Positions 32,625 to 40,838 of a stretch of 64,000 nucleotides of DNA are shown here, piece by piece. A program made the position numbers and the translations under genes. How positions within the stretch are numbered: position 1 is the first letter of the stretch; each line of letters opens with the position of its first letter. Location: contig NZ_CP063374.1 in assembly GCF_015160875.1 (NCBI RefSeq), forward strand, positions 4,777,501 through 4,841,500, in the 5' to 3' direction. Under the pieces are notes generated by a model. The model saw only the letters and a program-made list of their open reading frames with translations, did no database searches and was not told where the DNA came from. The DNA is from Streptomyces chromofuscus. Its GTDB lineage: Bacteria; Actinomycetota; Actinomycetes; Streptomycetales; Streptomycetaceae.

Positions 32625-33833
32625 TCAGAGCCGGTGTGCCGCGCCGGTCGGAGTCGTGCCCCGGGTGTCGAGCAGGAGCTGCGCCTTCACCGACAGGCCC
32701 TGCAGGTCGTAGGTGCGGTGGTTCTGGAGCAGGATCGTGAGGTCGGCCTCGGCCGCCGCCTCGTAGAGGGAGTCGGCGCGCGGGACCGGGCGGTCGAGGA
32801 TGCTCCAGGACGGGATGTGCGGGTCGTGGTAGCTGACGGCGGCGCCGAGTTCCACCAGGCGGATCGCGATCTCCCGCGCGGGGGTTGCCTGCTGGTCGGC
32901 GAGGTCGGCCTTGTAGGTGACGCCGAGCAGGAGCACGCGCGCGCCGCGGGCCGACTTGCCGTGCTCGTTGAGGAGGGTGGCGGCGCGCTGGACGACGTAC
33001 CGGGGCATCCGGCTGTTGACCTGCTGGGCCAGTTCCACCATGCGCAGGCCGCGGCCCGCGCGGCCGGTGAGGTCCTGCGGGACGGCGTGGCCGCCGACGC
33101 CGGGGCCGGGGCGGAAGGCCTGGAAGCCGAACGGCTTGGTCTCCGCGCAGCGGATGACGTCCCACAGGTCGACGCCCAAGTCGTGGCACAGGACGGCCAT
33201 TTCGTTGACGAGGGCGATGTTGACGTGCCGGTAGTTGGTCTCCAGGAGCTGTACGGTCTCGGCCTCGCGGGGGCCGCGCGCGCGGACCACCTTGTCGGTG
33301 AGGCGCCCGTAGAAGGCGGCGGCCGACTCGGTGCAGGCGGGGGTGAGGCCGCCGATCACCTTGGGGGTGTTGGCGGGGGTGAAGTCGCGGTTGCCGGGGT
33401 CGACGCGGCTGGGTGAGTAGGCGAGGTGGAAGTCGCGGCCCGCGCGCAGCCGGGAGCCCTCCTCGAGCAGCGGGCGGAGCCATTCCTCGGTCGTGCCCGG
33501 GTACACGGGCGACTCCAGGATGACCGTGGTGTGCGGGCGCAGCCGTGCGGCCAGGGTGCGGGCGGCCGCCTCCACCTGGCTCAGGTCCACTCCGCCGTCC
33601 GCGCTCCTGGGGGTCGGGGCGCAGATGACCGCGGTGCGCACCCGCCCGAGCTCACTCGGGCCCGCGGCGTGCCGGAAGCCCCCCGAGAGCATCCGGCGCA
33701 GTTCCGCGGGGCTGAGCGAGCCGGGTTCGGGACCGGTCTTGTAGCCGACGGTGGGGACACCGGCGGCCACGGCGGCCTGCGCCAGCGGCAGGCCGAGCGG
33801 GCCGAGTCCGATGACGGCGAGATCTGCGGGCAT
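32625..33833 (-). CDS. UDP-glucose/GDP-mannose dehydrogenase homologue lacking catalytic Cys and Glu
   Basis: 402 residues with the complete three-domain layout of nucleotide-sugar dehydrogenases: NAD-binding VIGLGPLGLPLA, then TVILESPVYPGTTEEWLRPL, the linker helix LLETNYRHVNIALVNEMAVL and a C-terminal sugar-binding domain (LLGVTYKADLADQQATPA). The active-site segment normally GVGGHCIPVD reads GVGGHAVPQD, so the cysteine nucleophile is Ala250 (codon GCC); the glutamate of the SPER motif is Ser142 (SPSR). Two-step oxidation to a uronate is therefore not expected. The reading frame is intact, arguing for a changed role over decay. Divergent from glpD. Confidence 0.85.
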   Translation of the reverse strand: MPADLAVIGLGPLGLPLAQAAVAAGVPTVGYKTGPEPGSLSPAELRRMLSGGFRHAAGPSELGRVRTAVICAPTPRSADGGVDLSQVEAAARTLAARLRPHTTVILESPVYPGTTEEWLRPLLEEGSRLRAGRDFHLAYSPSRVDPGNRDFTPANTPKVIGGLTPACTESAAAFYGRLTDKVVRARGPREAETVQLLETNYRHVNIALVNEMAVLCHDLGVDLWDVIRCAETKPFGFQAFRPGPGVGGHAVPQDLTGRAGRGLRMVELAQQVNSRMPRYVVQRAATLLNEHGKSARGARVLLLGVTYKADLADQQATPAREIAIRLVELGAAVSYHDPHIPSWSILDRPVPRADSLYEAAAEADLTILLQNHRTYDLQGLSVKAQLLLDTRGTTPTGAAHRL

Positions 33834-33926
33834 GGCGTGGGCCGTCCTTCCCAGTAACCGAAGCGGGACAGGTGCGCAAGCCCTGTGGACACAATGAGCG
33901 AGCGCAATGTCAGACTAGGAGTAAAT

Positions 33927-34058
33927 ATGACCGTTTTGCGGTATTGCGCGCGCTCGTGTCCGCGCGCGTGTCCGCTTCCGGCCGCCGGCATCCGCGCAGG
34001 TTGTCCACAGGCCGCAGGTGTGTGGTGGCTGAAGTCGGACGACGCGGTCAGACTTTGA
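33927..34058 (+). CDS. Candidate small Cys-rich protein, 43 residues
   Basis: A short frame with a good ribosome-binding site: AGGAG at 33917-33921, five bases before ATG. The product MTVLRYCARSCPRACPLP and onward has four cysteines (residues 7, 11, 15, 26) and ends WWLKSDDAVRL. It lies in the 295-base gap between the dehydrogenase-like gene and glpD. Codon use is not strongly biased at third positions, so it may be a regulatory upstream frame or chance. No homologue is recognised. Confidence 0.3.
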   Translation: MTVLRYCARSCPRACPLPAAGIRAGCPQAAGVWWLKSDDAVRL

Positions 34059-34128
34059 GCACGGGGGATGTGGACCGGGCCTCGCCCGAGAGGTGCGGCC
34101 GACTCCGGGCGACGAGCGGGAGGCAGCG

Positions 34129-35835
34129 GTGAGGACAGGGACACTGGGGCCGGAGCAGCGTGCCGAGTCGCTCGCGGCGATGGCCGAGCGGGAGCTGGAC
34201 GTGCTGGTGGTGGGCGGCGGAGTGGTGGGCGCGGGCACCGCGCTGGACGCCGTGACCCGTGGCCTGTCGACGGGCCTGGTCGAGGCGCGCGACTGGGCGT
34301 CGGGCACGTCGAGCCGGTCCAGCAAGCTGATCCACGGCGGCCTGCGCTATCTGGAGATGCTCGACTTCTCCCTCGTCCGCGAGGCCCTCAAGGAGCGCGG
34401 CCTGCTGCTGGAGCGGCTGGCCCCGCACCTGGTGAAGCCGGTGCCCTTCCTCTACCCCTTGCAGCACAAGGGGTGGGAGCGGCTGTACGCCGGTTCGGGC
34501 GTCGCGCTCTACGACGCCATGTCGATGGCCCGCGGGCACGGGCGCGGCCTGCCGCCGCACCGGCACCTGAGCCGCCGTCACGCCCTGCGCGTGGCACCGG
34601 CCTTGAAGAAGGACGCGCTGGTCGGCGCGTTGCAGTACTACGACGCCCAGATGGACGACGCCCGGTTCGTCGCGACACTGGTGCGCACGGCGGTGTCGTA
34701 CGGCGCGAAGGCGGCCAACCGCGCGCGGGTCACCGCTTTCCTGCGCGAGGGCGAGCGGGTGGTCGGGGCCCGGGTGCGGGACGTCGAAGGGGGCGGCGAG
34801 TACGAGATCCACGCCAAGCAGATAGTCAACGCGACCGGCGTGTGGACCGACGACACCCAGGCGATGGTGGGGGAACGGGGACAGTTCCACGTCCGGGCGT
34901 CCAAGGGCATCCACCTCGTCGTGCCCAAGGACCGCATCCACTCCACCACCGGACTGATCCTGCGCACCGAGAAGTCCGTGCTGTTCGTCATCCCCTGGGG
35001 CCGGCACTGGATCATCGGCACCACCGACACCGACTGGGACCTCGACAAGGCGCATCCCGCCGCGTCCAGCGCGGACATCGACTACCTGCTGGAGCACGTG
35101 AACTCGGTGCTCGCCGTGCCGTTGACGCGGGACGACGTCGAGGGCGTGTACGCCGGCCTGCGGCCGCTGCTCGCCGGCGAGTCGGAGGCCACCAGCAAGC
35201 TGTCCCGCGAGCACACCGTCGCGCACCCGGTGCCGGGTCTGGTCGTGGTGGCGGGCGGCAAGTACACGACGTACCGGGTGATGGCCAAGGACGCGGTCGA
35301 CGAGGCCGTGCACGGGCTCGACCTGCGGGTCGCCGAGTGCGTCACCGAGGACGTGCCGCTGCTCGGCGCGGAGGGGTACCGGGCGCTGTGGAACGCCCGG
35401 GCGCGGATCGCCGCCCGCACCGGCCTCCACGTGGTGCGCGTGGAGCACCTGCTGAACCGGTTCGGGTCGTTGGCGGAGGAAGTGTTCGAACTCATCGGCG
35501 CGGATTCCTCGCTGGGCGAGCCGCTCACGGGCGCCGACGACTATCTGCGCGCCGAGGTCGTGTACGCCGCCTCGCACGAGGGCGCGCGCCACCTGGACGA
35601 TGTGCTGACACGGCGCACCCGGATCTCCATAGAAACCTTCGACCGGGGTACCCGCTGTGCACGAGAGGCCGCCGAGTTGATGGCGCCGGTGCTCGGCTGG
35701 GACAAGGACCGGATCGAGCGGGAGGTGCGGCACTACGAGAAGAGGGTGGAGGCCGAGCGCGAGTCGCAGCGCCAGCCGGACGACCTGACGGCGGACGCGG
35801 CGAGGCTGGGGGCGCCCGACATCGTGCCTCTGTAG
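34129..35835 (+). CDS. glpD: Glycerol-3-phosphate dehydrogenase, FAD-dependent
   Basis: Membrane-associated flavoenzyme oxidising sn-glycerol-3-phosphate to dihydroxyacetone phosphate and passing electrons to the quinone pool. FAD-binding LDVLVVGGGVVGAGTALDA near residue 20, then SSRSSKLIHGGLRYLE, FSLVREALKERGLL, ATGVWTDD, the GTTDTDWD motif and a C-terminal capping domain. 568 residues from the GTG at 34129, with GGGAGG upstream; an earlier ATG at 34093 lacks an RBS. It stands apart from any glycerol kinase or facilitator gene, unlike gyl operons. Confidence 0.95.
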   Translation: MRTGTLGPEQRAESLAAMAERELDVLVVGGGVVGAGTALDAVTRGLSTGLVEARDWASGTSSRSSKLIHGGLRYLEMLDFSLVREALKERGLLLERLAPHLVKPVPFLYPLQHKGWERLYAGSGVALYDAMSMARGHGRGLPPHRHLSRRHALRVAPALKKDALVGALQYYDAQMDDARFVATLVRTAVSYGAKAANRARVTAFLREGERVVGARVRDVEGGGEYEIHAKQIVNATGVWTDDTQAMVGERGQFHVRASKGIHLVVPKDRIHSTTGLILRTEKSVLFVIPWGRHWIIGTTDTDWDLDKAHPAASSADIDYLLEHVNSVLAVPLTRDDVEGVYAGLRPLLAGESEATSKLSREHTVAHPVPGLVVVAGGKYTTYRVMAKDAVDEAVHGLDLRVAECVTEDVPLLGAEGYRALWNARARIAARTGLHVVRVEHLLNRFGSLAEEVFELIGADSSLGEPLTGADDYLRAEVVYAASHEGARHLDDVLTRRTRISIETFDRGTRCAREAAELMAPVLGWDKDRIEREVRHYEKRVEAERESQRQPDDLTADAARLGAPDIVPL

Positions 35836-35919
35836 GAACTGGGGGCACCCGGGGCGTGAGCCGCTTGTCGGGTGAGGGACAATGGAGGCTCTGTCAGGGC
35901 GGGTTGCATGAGGGGACGC

Positions 35920-37908
35920 ATGTCGGAGGCGGAGCGGGCGGGGACATCCCGTCAGGACACTCGTCAGGACAAGAGCGAGCGTCTTCTCGCCGGGCGGTAC
36001 CGGCTGGGAGACGTGCTCGGCCGCGGCGGCATGGGCACGGTGTGGCGCGCCGAGGACGAGACCCTCGGCCGCACGGTCGCCGTCAAGGAACTGCGGTTCC
36101 CGTCCAACATCGACGAGGACGAGAAACGCCGGCTCATCACGCGCACCCTGCGCGAGGCCAAGGCCATCGCGCGGATCCGCAACACCAGCGCGGTGACGGT
36201 GTTCGACGTGGTCGACGAGGACGACCGGCCGTGGATCGTGATGGAACTCGTCGAGGGCAAGTCCCTGGCCGAGGTCATCCGTGAGGACGGCACGCTCCAG
36301 CCCCGGCGCGCCGCCGAGGTCGGCCTCGCCGTCCTCGACGTGCTGCGCTCCGCGCACCGCGAGGGCATCCTGCACCGCGACGTGAAGCCGTCCAACGTGC
36401 TGATCGCCGACGACGGCCGGGTCGTGCTCACCGACTTCGGCATCGCCCAGGTCGAGGGCGACCCGTCCATCACCTCCACCGGCATGCTCGTCGGCGCGCC
36501 CTCCTACATCTCCCCGGAGCGGGCCCGCGGCCACAAGCCCGGGCCGGCGGCCGACCTGTGGTCGCTCGGCGGTCTGCTGTACGCGGCGGTCGAGGGCGTC
36601 CCGCCGTACGACAAGGGCTCCGCGATCGCCACCCTCACCGCGGTGATGACCGAGTCGCTGGAGGAGCCGAAGAACGCGGGACCGCTCAGGGACGTCATCC
36701 ACGGGCTGCTCACCAAGGACCCCGAGAAGCGTCTCGACGACGCCGGTGCGCGGGCCATGCTCAAGGCCGTGATCAACGCGCCCGACCCGAAGACGGCCGA
36801 GCCGGCGGACGCGACCAAGGTCGTACCGCTGCCCCCGCAGCCGGACGGGCCCGCGAGCAGCGGGAGTGCGAAGGGTGGCGAGGGCCGGGAAGGCGCCGAC
36901 CGGCTGCGCGGGGCGCTGCGGTCGGCGCGCAAGGCCGCGGTCGCGACCGGCACGGCGGCGGGCGCCCGCACGGCCTCCGGCGGCACGGGCGGTTCGAACG
37001 CCACCGCGGGGCGCACGACCGCTGTGGCGGCGTCGGACTCCGGCGCGCAGTCCTCGGGCGGGTCGTCGGGCGGCCGGAGTTCCGGGTGGCCCGTGATGAC
37101 GCCGCCGGACCTCCCCCCGCGGCCGGTGCCGAGGGCGCCGCTCACCGACGTGGTGCCGCGGCGGACGCTGGTGGTCATCGCCGTGGTCGTGGCGCTCGCC
37201 GTGCTGGGCGTCGTGCTGGCCGTGGTGCTCAACTCCGGTGACGGATCCGACCGGTCCGGTGGCGGGGGCGACAAGTCGGTCGCCGGTCCGAGCAGGAGCG
37301 CCGACACCAAGTCGGACGACGAGGGCGCCCACACGGACGGCGCGGGGACCGCGTCGGCCTCGGCGGGCTCCACCCCGGGCGAGAAGACCCCCGGCGCGAG
37401 CGGCGGGGCGGCGGCCGGTGACGGCGACGAGGACTCGGAAGGCTCCTCGGACTCCGGCGGTTCCTCGGACGGCACGGCCACGGAGACGACGTACAAGGGC
37501 GGCCAGGGGTACGCCATCGGACTGCCCAAGGGCTGGAAGTACGGGTCGTCGGACGCGGCCGGCGACCGGTTCACCGGGCCCGACGGGCAGAAGCTGCTGA
37601 TCGCCTGGACCTCCACGCCCAAGGACGACCCCGTCCAGGACTGGAAGAACCAGGAGCGCTACATGACGCGCTCGCGGTACGACCGGATCCGCATAGAGGC
37701 GGTGGACTACCGCGGCTGGAACACGGCCGACTGGGAATTCACCTATGTCGACGGCGGTACGAAGTACCGCACGATCGACCGGGGGTTCGTCGTCAACGAC
37801 CATCAGGGCTACGCGTTGATGTACACGGCGAAGGCCGCGACGTGGGACGGGGCGCTGCGCGGGACCACCTGGCGGACGCTGACCGCGAGCTTCGAACCGA
37901 AGGCGTGA
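35920..37908 (+). CDS. Ser/Thr protein kinase 1 of the cluster, membrane-anchored
   Basis: 662 residues: cytoplasmic Hanks-type kinase (about 26-295), Ala/Gly/Ser-rich juxtamembrane linker, one transmembrane helix (about 416-438) and an extracellular region. Complete catalytic set: GRGGMGTVW, VAVK with K56, HRDVKPSN, DFGIAQ and ISPERARG. The ectodomain has no PASTA repeats; after a Ser/Gly/Asp spacer comes a 130-residue module with YAIGLPKGWKYGSSDAAGDR and a FTYVDGGTKYRTIDR core, related to those of other kinases in this cluster. ATG at 35920 with GAGGGG upstream; ATG 35908 is an alternative. First gene after glpD. Confidence 0.92.
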   Translation: MSEAERAGTSRQDTRQDKSERLLAGRYRLGDVLGRGGMGTVWRAEDETLGRTVAVKELRFPSNIDEDEKRRLITRTLREAKAIARIRNTSAVTVFDVVDEDDRPWIVMELVEGKSLAEVIREDGTLQPRRAAEVGLAVLDVLRSAHREGILHRDVKPSNVLIADDGRVVLTDFGIAQVEGDPSITSTGMLVGAPSYISPERARGHKPGPAADLWSLGGLLYAAVEGVPPYDKGSAIATLTAVMTESLEEPKNAGPLRDVIHGLLTKDPEKRLDDAGARAMLKAVINAPDPKTAEPADATKVVPLPPQPDGPASSGSAKGGEGREGADRLRGALRSARKAAVATGTAAGARTASGGTGGSNATAGRTTAVAASDSGAQSSGGSSGGRSSGWPVMTPPDLPPRPVPRAPLTDVVPRRTLVVIAVVVALAVLGVVLAVVLNSGDGSDRSGGGGDKSVAGPSRSADTKSDDEGAHTDGAGTASASAGSTPGEKTPGASGGAAAGDGDEDSEGSSDSGGSSDGTATETTYKGGQGYAIGLPKGWKYGSSDAAGDRFTGPDGQKLLIAWTSTPKDDPVQDWKNQERYMTRSRYDRIRIEAVDYRGWNTADWEFTYVDGGTKYRTIDRGFVVNDHQGYALMYTAKAATWDGALRGTTWRTLTASFEPKA

Positions 37909-38081
37909 GCGGGCCGGGAAGCGGGTTCGGGACATGAAGTCCCGTGAGATCCGCCCATCCCTCCGTGCGGGTTGCCTCCGGCACGTATCGTGAGTGGTTG
38001 CGAACCGTACGCATCGGGAACGCATCCGGAACGGGACGCCACACGAACGGAATTGACCACCGGGCGGCCGGGGGAGGCAAC

Positions 38082-40694
38082 GTGGACGACTATGCGGGGC
38101 GCGTACTCGCCGACCGCTACCGCCTGCCGCTGCCGCCCTCCGACGAGTACGAACTCACGGAGACCCGGGCCTTCGACACCTACAGCGGGCAGGAAGTCCT
38201 GGTGCGGCAGGTGCCGTTGCCGGAGGTCGTCGAGGCGGAGGTGCTCGACGCGGAAGGGCTGCCCGAGGGGTTCACGGCGCGTGACCGTGCGGCCGGGCGG
38301 TCGGCGGCCGGGCGCGTGGGGGCCGTCCGGCGGCCCACGGACCCGGCGGTACGGCGTGCGGTGGAGGCCGCCCAGGCGGCGGCCGCGATCCCGGACCATC
38401 CGAGGCTCGACCAGGTCTTCGACGTGTTCGCCGAGAGCGGGTCGCTGTGGGTGGTCAGCGAGCTGGTGGCGGCCCGGCCGCTGGCCGCGCTGCTCGCCGA
38501 GCAGCCGCTGACGCCGTACCGGGCGGCCGAGGTCGCCTCCGACGTGCTCACGGCGCTGCGGGTGCTGCACGCGCACGGCTGGGTGCACCGGAACATCACC
38601 GCGCGGACCGTGCTGGTCTGCGACGACGGGCGCGTCATGCTGACCGGCCTGGCGGTGGGGGCGGCGGAGGAGGCGCTGTGCGGGTACGACCCGGTGCCGG
38701 CGCCCCTGTACGACGACGGCCCGACTGCCGGTGCCACGGGCACGTCGGGGCCTGCCGCTGCCGCGCCCCTCGGGGCGAACGGCCTGAGCGGCCCCGGGGC
38801 CGGTGGTCCCGGCGGTGTCGATCCCGAGGCCGCCCGGCGCGCCGCCATCGAGGCGCGGGCGGCCGGAGGGCTGCCGGCGCCGGGCGGACCCGGCCGGCGG
38901 CGTCGCGGGTCCGGCCGCGCCCGCCCGCGGGCGCAGGAGTCCGGCGGGGACATCCGGGCGGCGCGGGCCGGGGCGATCGCCGCCTACCGGGCCGGAGCGC
39001 GGGCCGCGGCCCGGGTCCAGGAGGCCCAGCAGAGCGGGCGCGCGGCGCTGCCCGGCGCCCGGCCCGCGTCCGAGGGCGACACGGTCCGGCCGCCGCTCAC
39101 CCGAGGGCCCGAGGGCGGTCCGCCGGGCCGGATCGCCGACCCGTACGGCGTACGCGCCACGTCCTGGCACGGCGCGGGACCGCGCAACCCCGGTGCCGGG
39201 ACGGGAAACCACGGGCAGTCCCAGGCCAACGGCCTGACCCAGCCCGCCCTGCCGCCGCACGGCAACGGCCTGGCTCAGCAGGGCGTGCCGCACCAGGGTG
39301 ACGGCCCGACCCGGCCGGGCATCCAGCCCCCGGCCCGCGGCAACGGCCTCGCTCACCACGCCGTGCCCGTCCCCGCCCAGGGGGCGGCACCTCAGGCCCG
39401 TACCGCCCCCGCCACGGGCGCCCGCTGGGACGACCTCGTGGCCGGCACGCCCGCGGCCCGCCGCGGCCCCGCCACCGCCCTGGCGGCGGAGCGGGCGCGG
39501 CAGGCGCGGATGGCCGTGGTGGGGCCGGTGACCGAGCGGTGGGCGCCGGAGCAGGCGGGGCCCGTGCACGAGAACTGGCAGCTCGCGCCGCCCATCGGCC
39601 CTGCGACCGACCTGTGGGCGCTGGGGGCGCTGCTCTTCAGGGCCGTACAGGGACACGCGCCCTATCCGGAGGAGTCGACGGCCGAGCTGGTGCAGTTGGT
39701 GTGCGCCGAGCCGCCCGCCTTCGCCGAGGAGTGCGGACCGCTGCGGCCCGTCGTGGAGTCGCTGCTGCGTCAGGACCCGACCGAGCGGCTGGACTTCGAG
39801 GAGCTGCGCGGCTGGCTGCGTTCGCTGGTGCGGTCCGCGCCGGAGCCGGAGGCCGGCGTGCACGTCGTCCCCGCGCCGCCGCCCGACGCGAGCCGGCTGC
39901 CGATCGTGCGCCGCAAGGGCGAGCTGGTGCGCAGGCGGCGCGCCGGACTGCCCGCGCGGCACGGACGGCACAAGCGCGGCAAGGAGAGGACGCGTTCACC
40001 GCGCAGCCTCGGCCGCACCCTGCTGGTGCTGATACTGCTCGCACTGGCCGGTGCGATCGCGTACGCCGTGCTGTTCATGCCGAAGGCCGGCGAGGGCGTC
40101 GACAGCGGTGCGACGCCCGACCGGACGGGGGCCGCCGGGCAGGCCGGCCAGGCGCCCGAGCCGACGCCGGAGGCGAGCAGCGAGCCGCGCCCCGACCAGA
40201 ACTCGCCGCAGGACGAGCCGACCGGGACGCAGGCCCAGGTCGCGGAGGGCTTCACCCTGCACGAGGACCCGGAGGGCTTCCGCGTCGCGGTCGCCGAGGG
40301 CTGGCAGCGCACGCCCCGGAACGGCAGCGGCCAGGTTGTCTACTCACAGGGCGACTTCGAGCTGATCGTGGTACCCGGCCGGGACGGTGCGCAGGAGTAC
40401 GGCAGCGATCCGATGGCGTACCAGCGGGAGCGGGAGCCGGAGTTGCGGCCGTACCGGGAGTCGAGCTGGGCCACGTCCACCGGCCTGAAGACCATCGAGG
40501 TGGGCGGACGGACCATGGCCGAGGGGCAGTTCACCTGGAGTGACGACGCGGGCCGCGACCTGTTCGTGCGCAATCTCGCGATGCTCCTCGACGGGCGCTA
40601 CCACGTGCTCCAGGTGCGCGGCCCGGAGGCCGAGCGGGACGAGGTGACCCGGCTGTACGAGCAGGCGGCGGCGACCTACGGGCCCACCGGCTGA
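38082..40694 (+). CDS. Pseudokinase with a long insert in the kinase fold, membrane-anchored
   Basis: 870 residues. The kinase-like region starts at LADRYRLPLPPSDEYEL without a glycine-rich loop; VAVK is replaced by VLVRQV (R42), HRD by HRN (N171) and DFG by GLA (189-191), so phosphotransfer is very unlikely. Between that point and the APE-like WAPEQ (about 486) lies roughly 290 residues of Gly/Pro/Ala/Arg/Gln-rich sequence with NGL repeats. The C-lobe (TDLWALGALLFRAVQGHAPYPEEST) is intact. A helix at about 646-668 and an extracellular module (EDPEGFRVAVAEGWQRTPRN) follow. GTG start with GGGGAGG eight bases before. Confidence 0.88.
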   Translation: MDDYAGRVLADRYRLPLPPSDEYELTETRAFDTYSGQEVLVRQVPLPEVVEAEVLDAEGLPEGFTARDRAAGRSAAGRVGAVRRPTDPAVRRAVEAAQAAAAIPDHPRLDQVFDVFAESGSLWVVSELVAARPLAALLAEQPLTPYRAAEVASDVLTALRVLHAHGWVHRNITARTVLVCDDGRVMLTGLAVGAAEEALCGYDPVPAPLYDDGPTAGATGTSGPAAAAPLGANGLSGPGAGGPGGVDPEAARRAAIEARAAGGLPAPGGPGRRRRGSGRARPRAQESGGDIRAARAGAIAAYRAGARAAARVQEAQQSGRAALPGARPASEGDTVRPPLTRGPEGGPPGRIADPYGVRATSWHGAGPRNPGAGTGNHGQSQANGLTQPALPPHGNGLAQQGVPHQGDGPTRPGIQPPARGNGLAHHAVPVPAQGAAPQARTAPATGARWDDLVAGTPAARRGPATALAAERARQARMAVVGPVTERWAPEQAGPVHENWQLAPPIGPATDLWALGALLFRAVQGHAPYPEESTAELVQLVCAEPPAFAEECGPLRPVVESLLRQDPTERLDFEELRGWLRSLVRSAPEPEAGVHVVPAPPPDASRLPIVRRKGELVRRRRAGLPARHGRHKRGKERTRSPRSLGRTLLVLILLALAGAIAYAVLFMPKAGEGVDSGATPDRTGAAGQAGQAPEPTPEASSEPRPDQNSPQDEPTGTQAQVAEGFTLHEDPEGFRVAVAEGWQRTPRNGSGQVVYSQGDFELIVVPGRDGAQEYGSDPMAYQREREPELRPYRESSWATSTGLKTIEVGGRTMAEGQFTWSDDAGRDLFVRNLAMLLDGRYHVLQVRGPEAERDEVTRLYEQAAATYGPTG

Positions 40695-40838
40695 ACCGGC
40701 GGGGGCCAGTCGGGCCGATGGTTCCCTGTCGTCACGGAAAGCGACAACCGTCACAGTGCGGTTTCCTTGGCGCTCGCGTGGTTCCCCGTTCGCGGGCCTG
40801 TCCTTACGCTGACCCTGTCAAGAGCATTGCGGGGAAAC

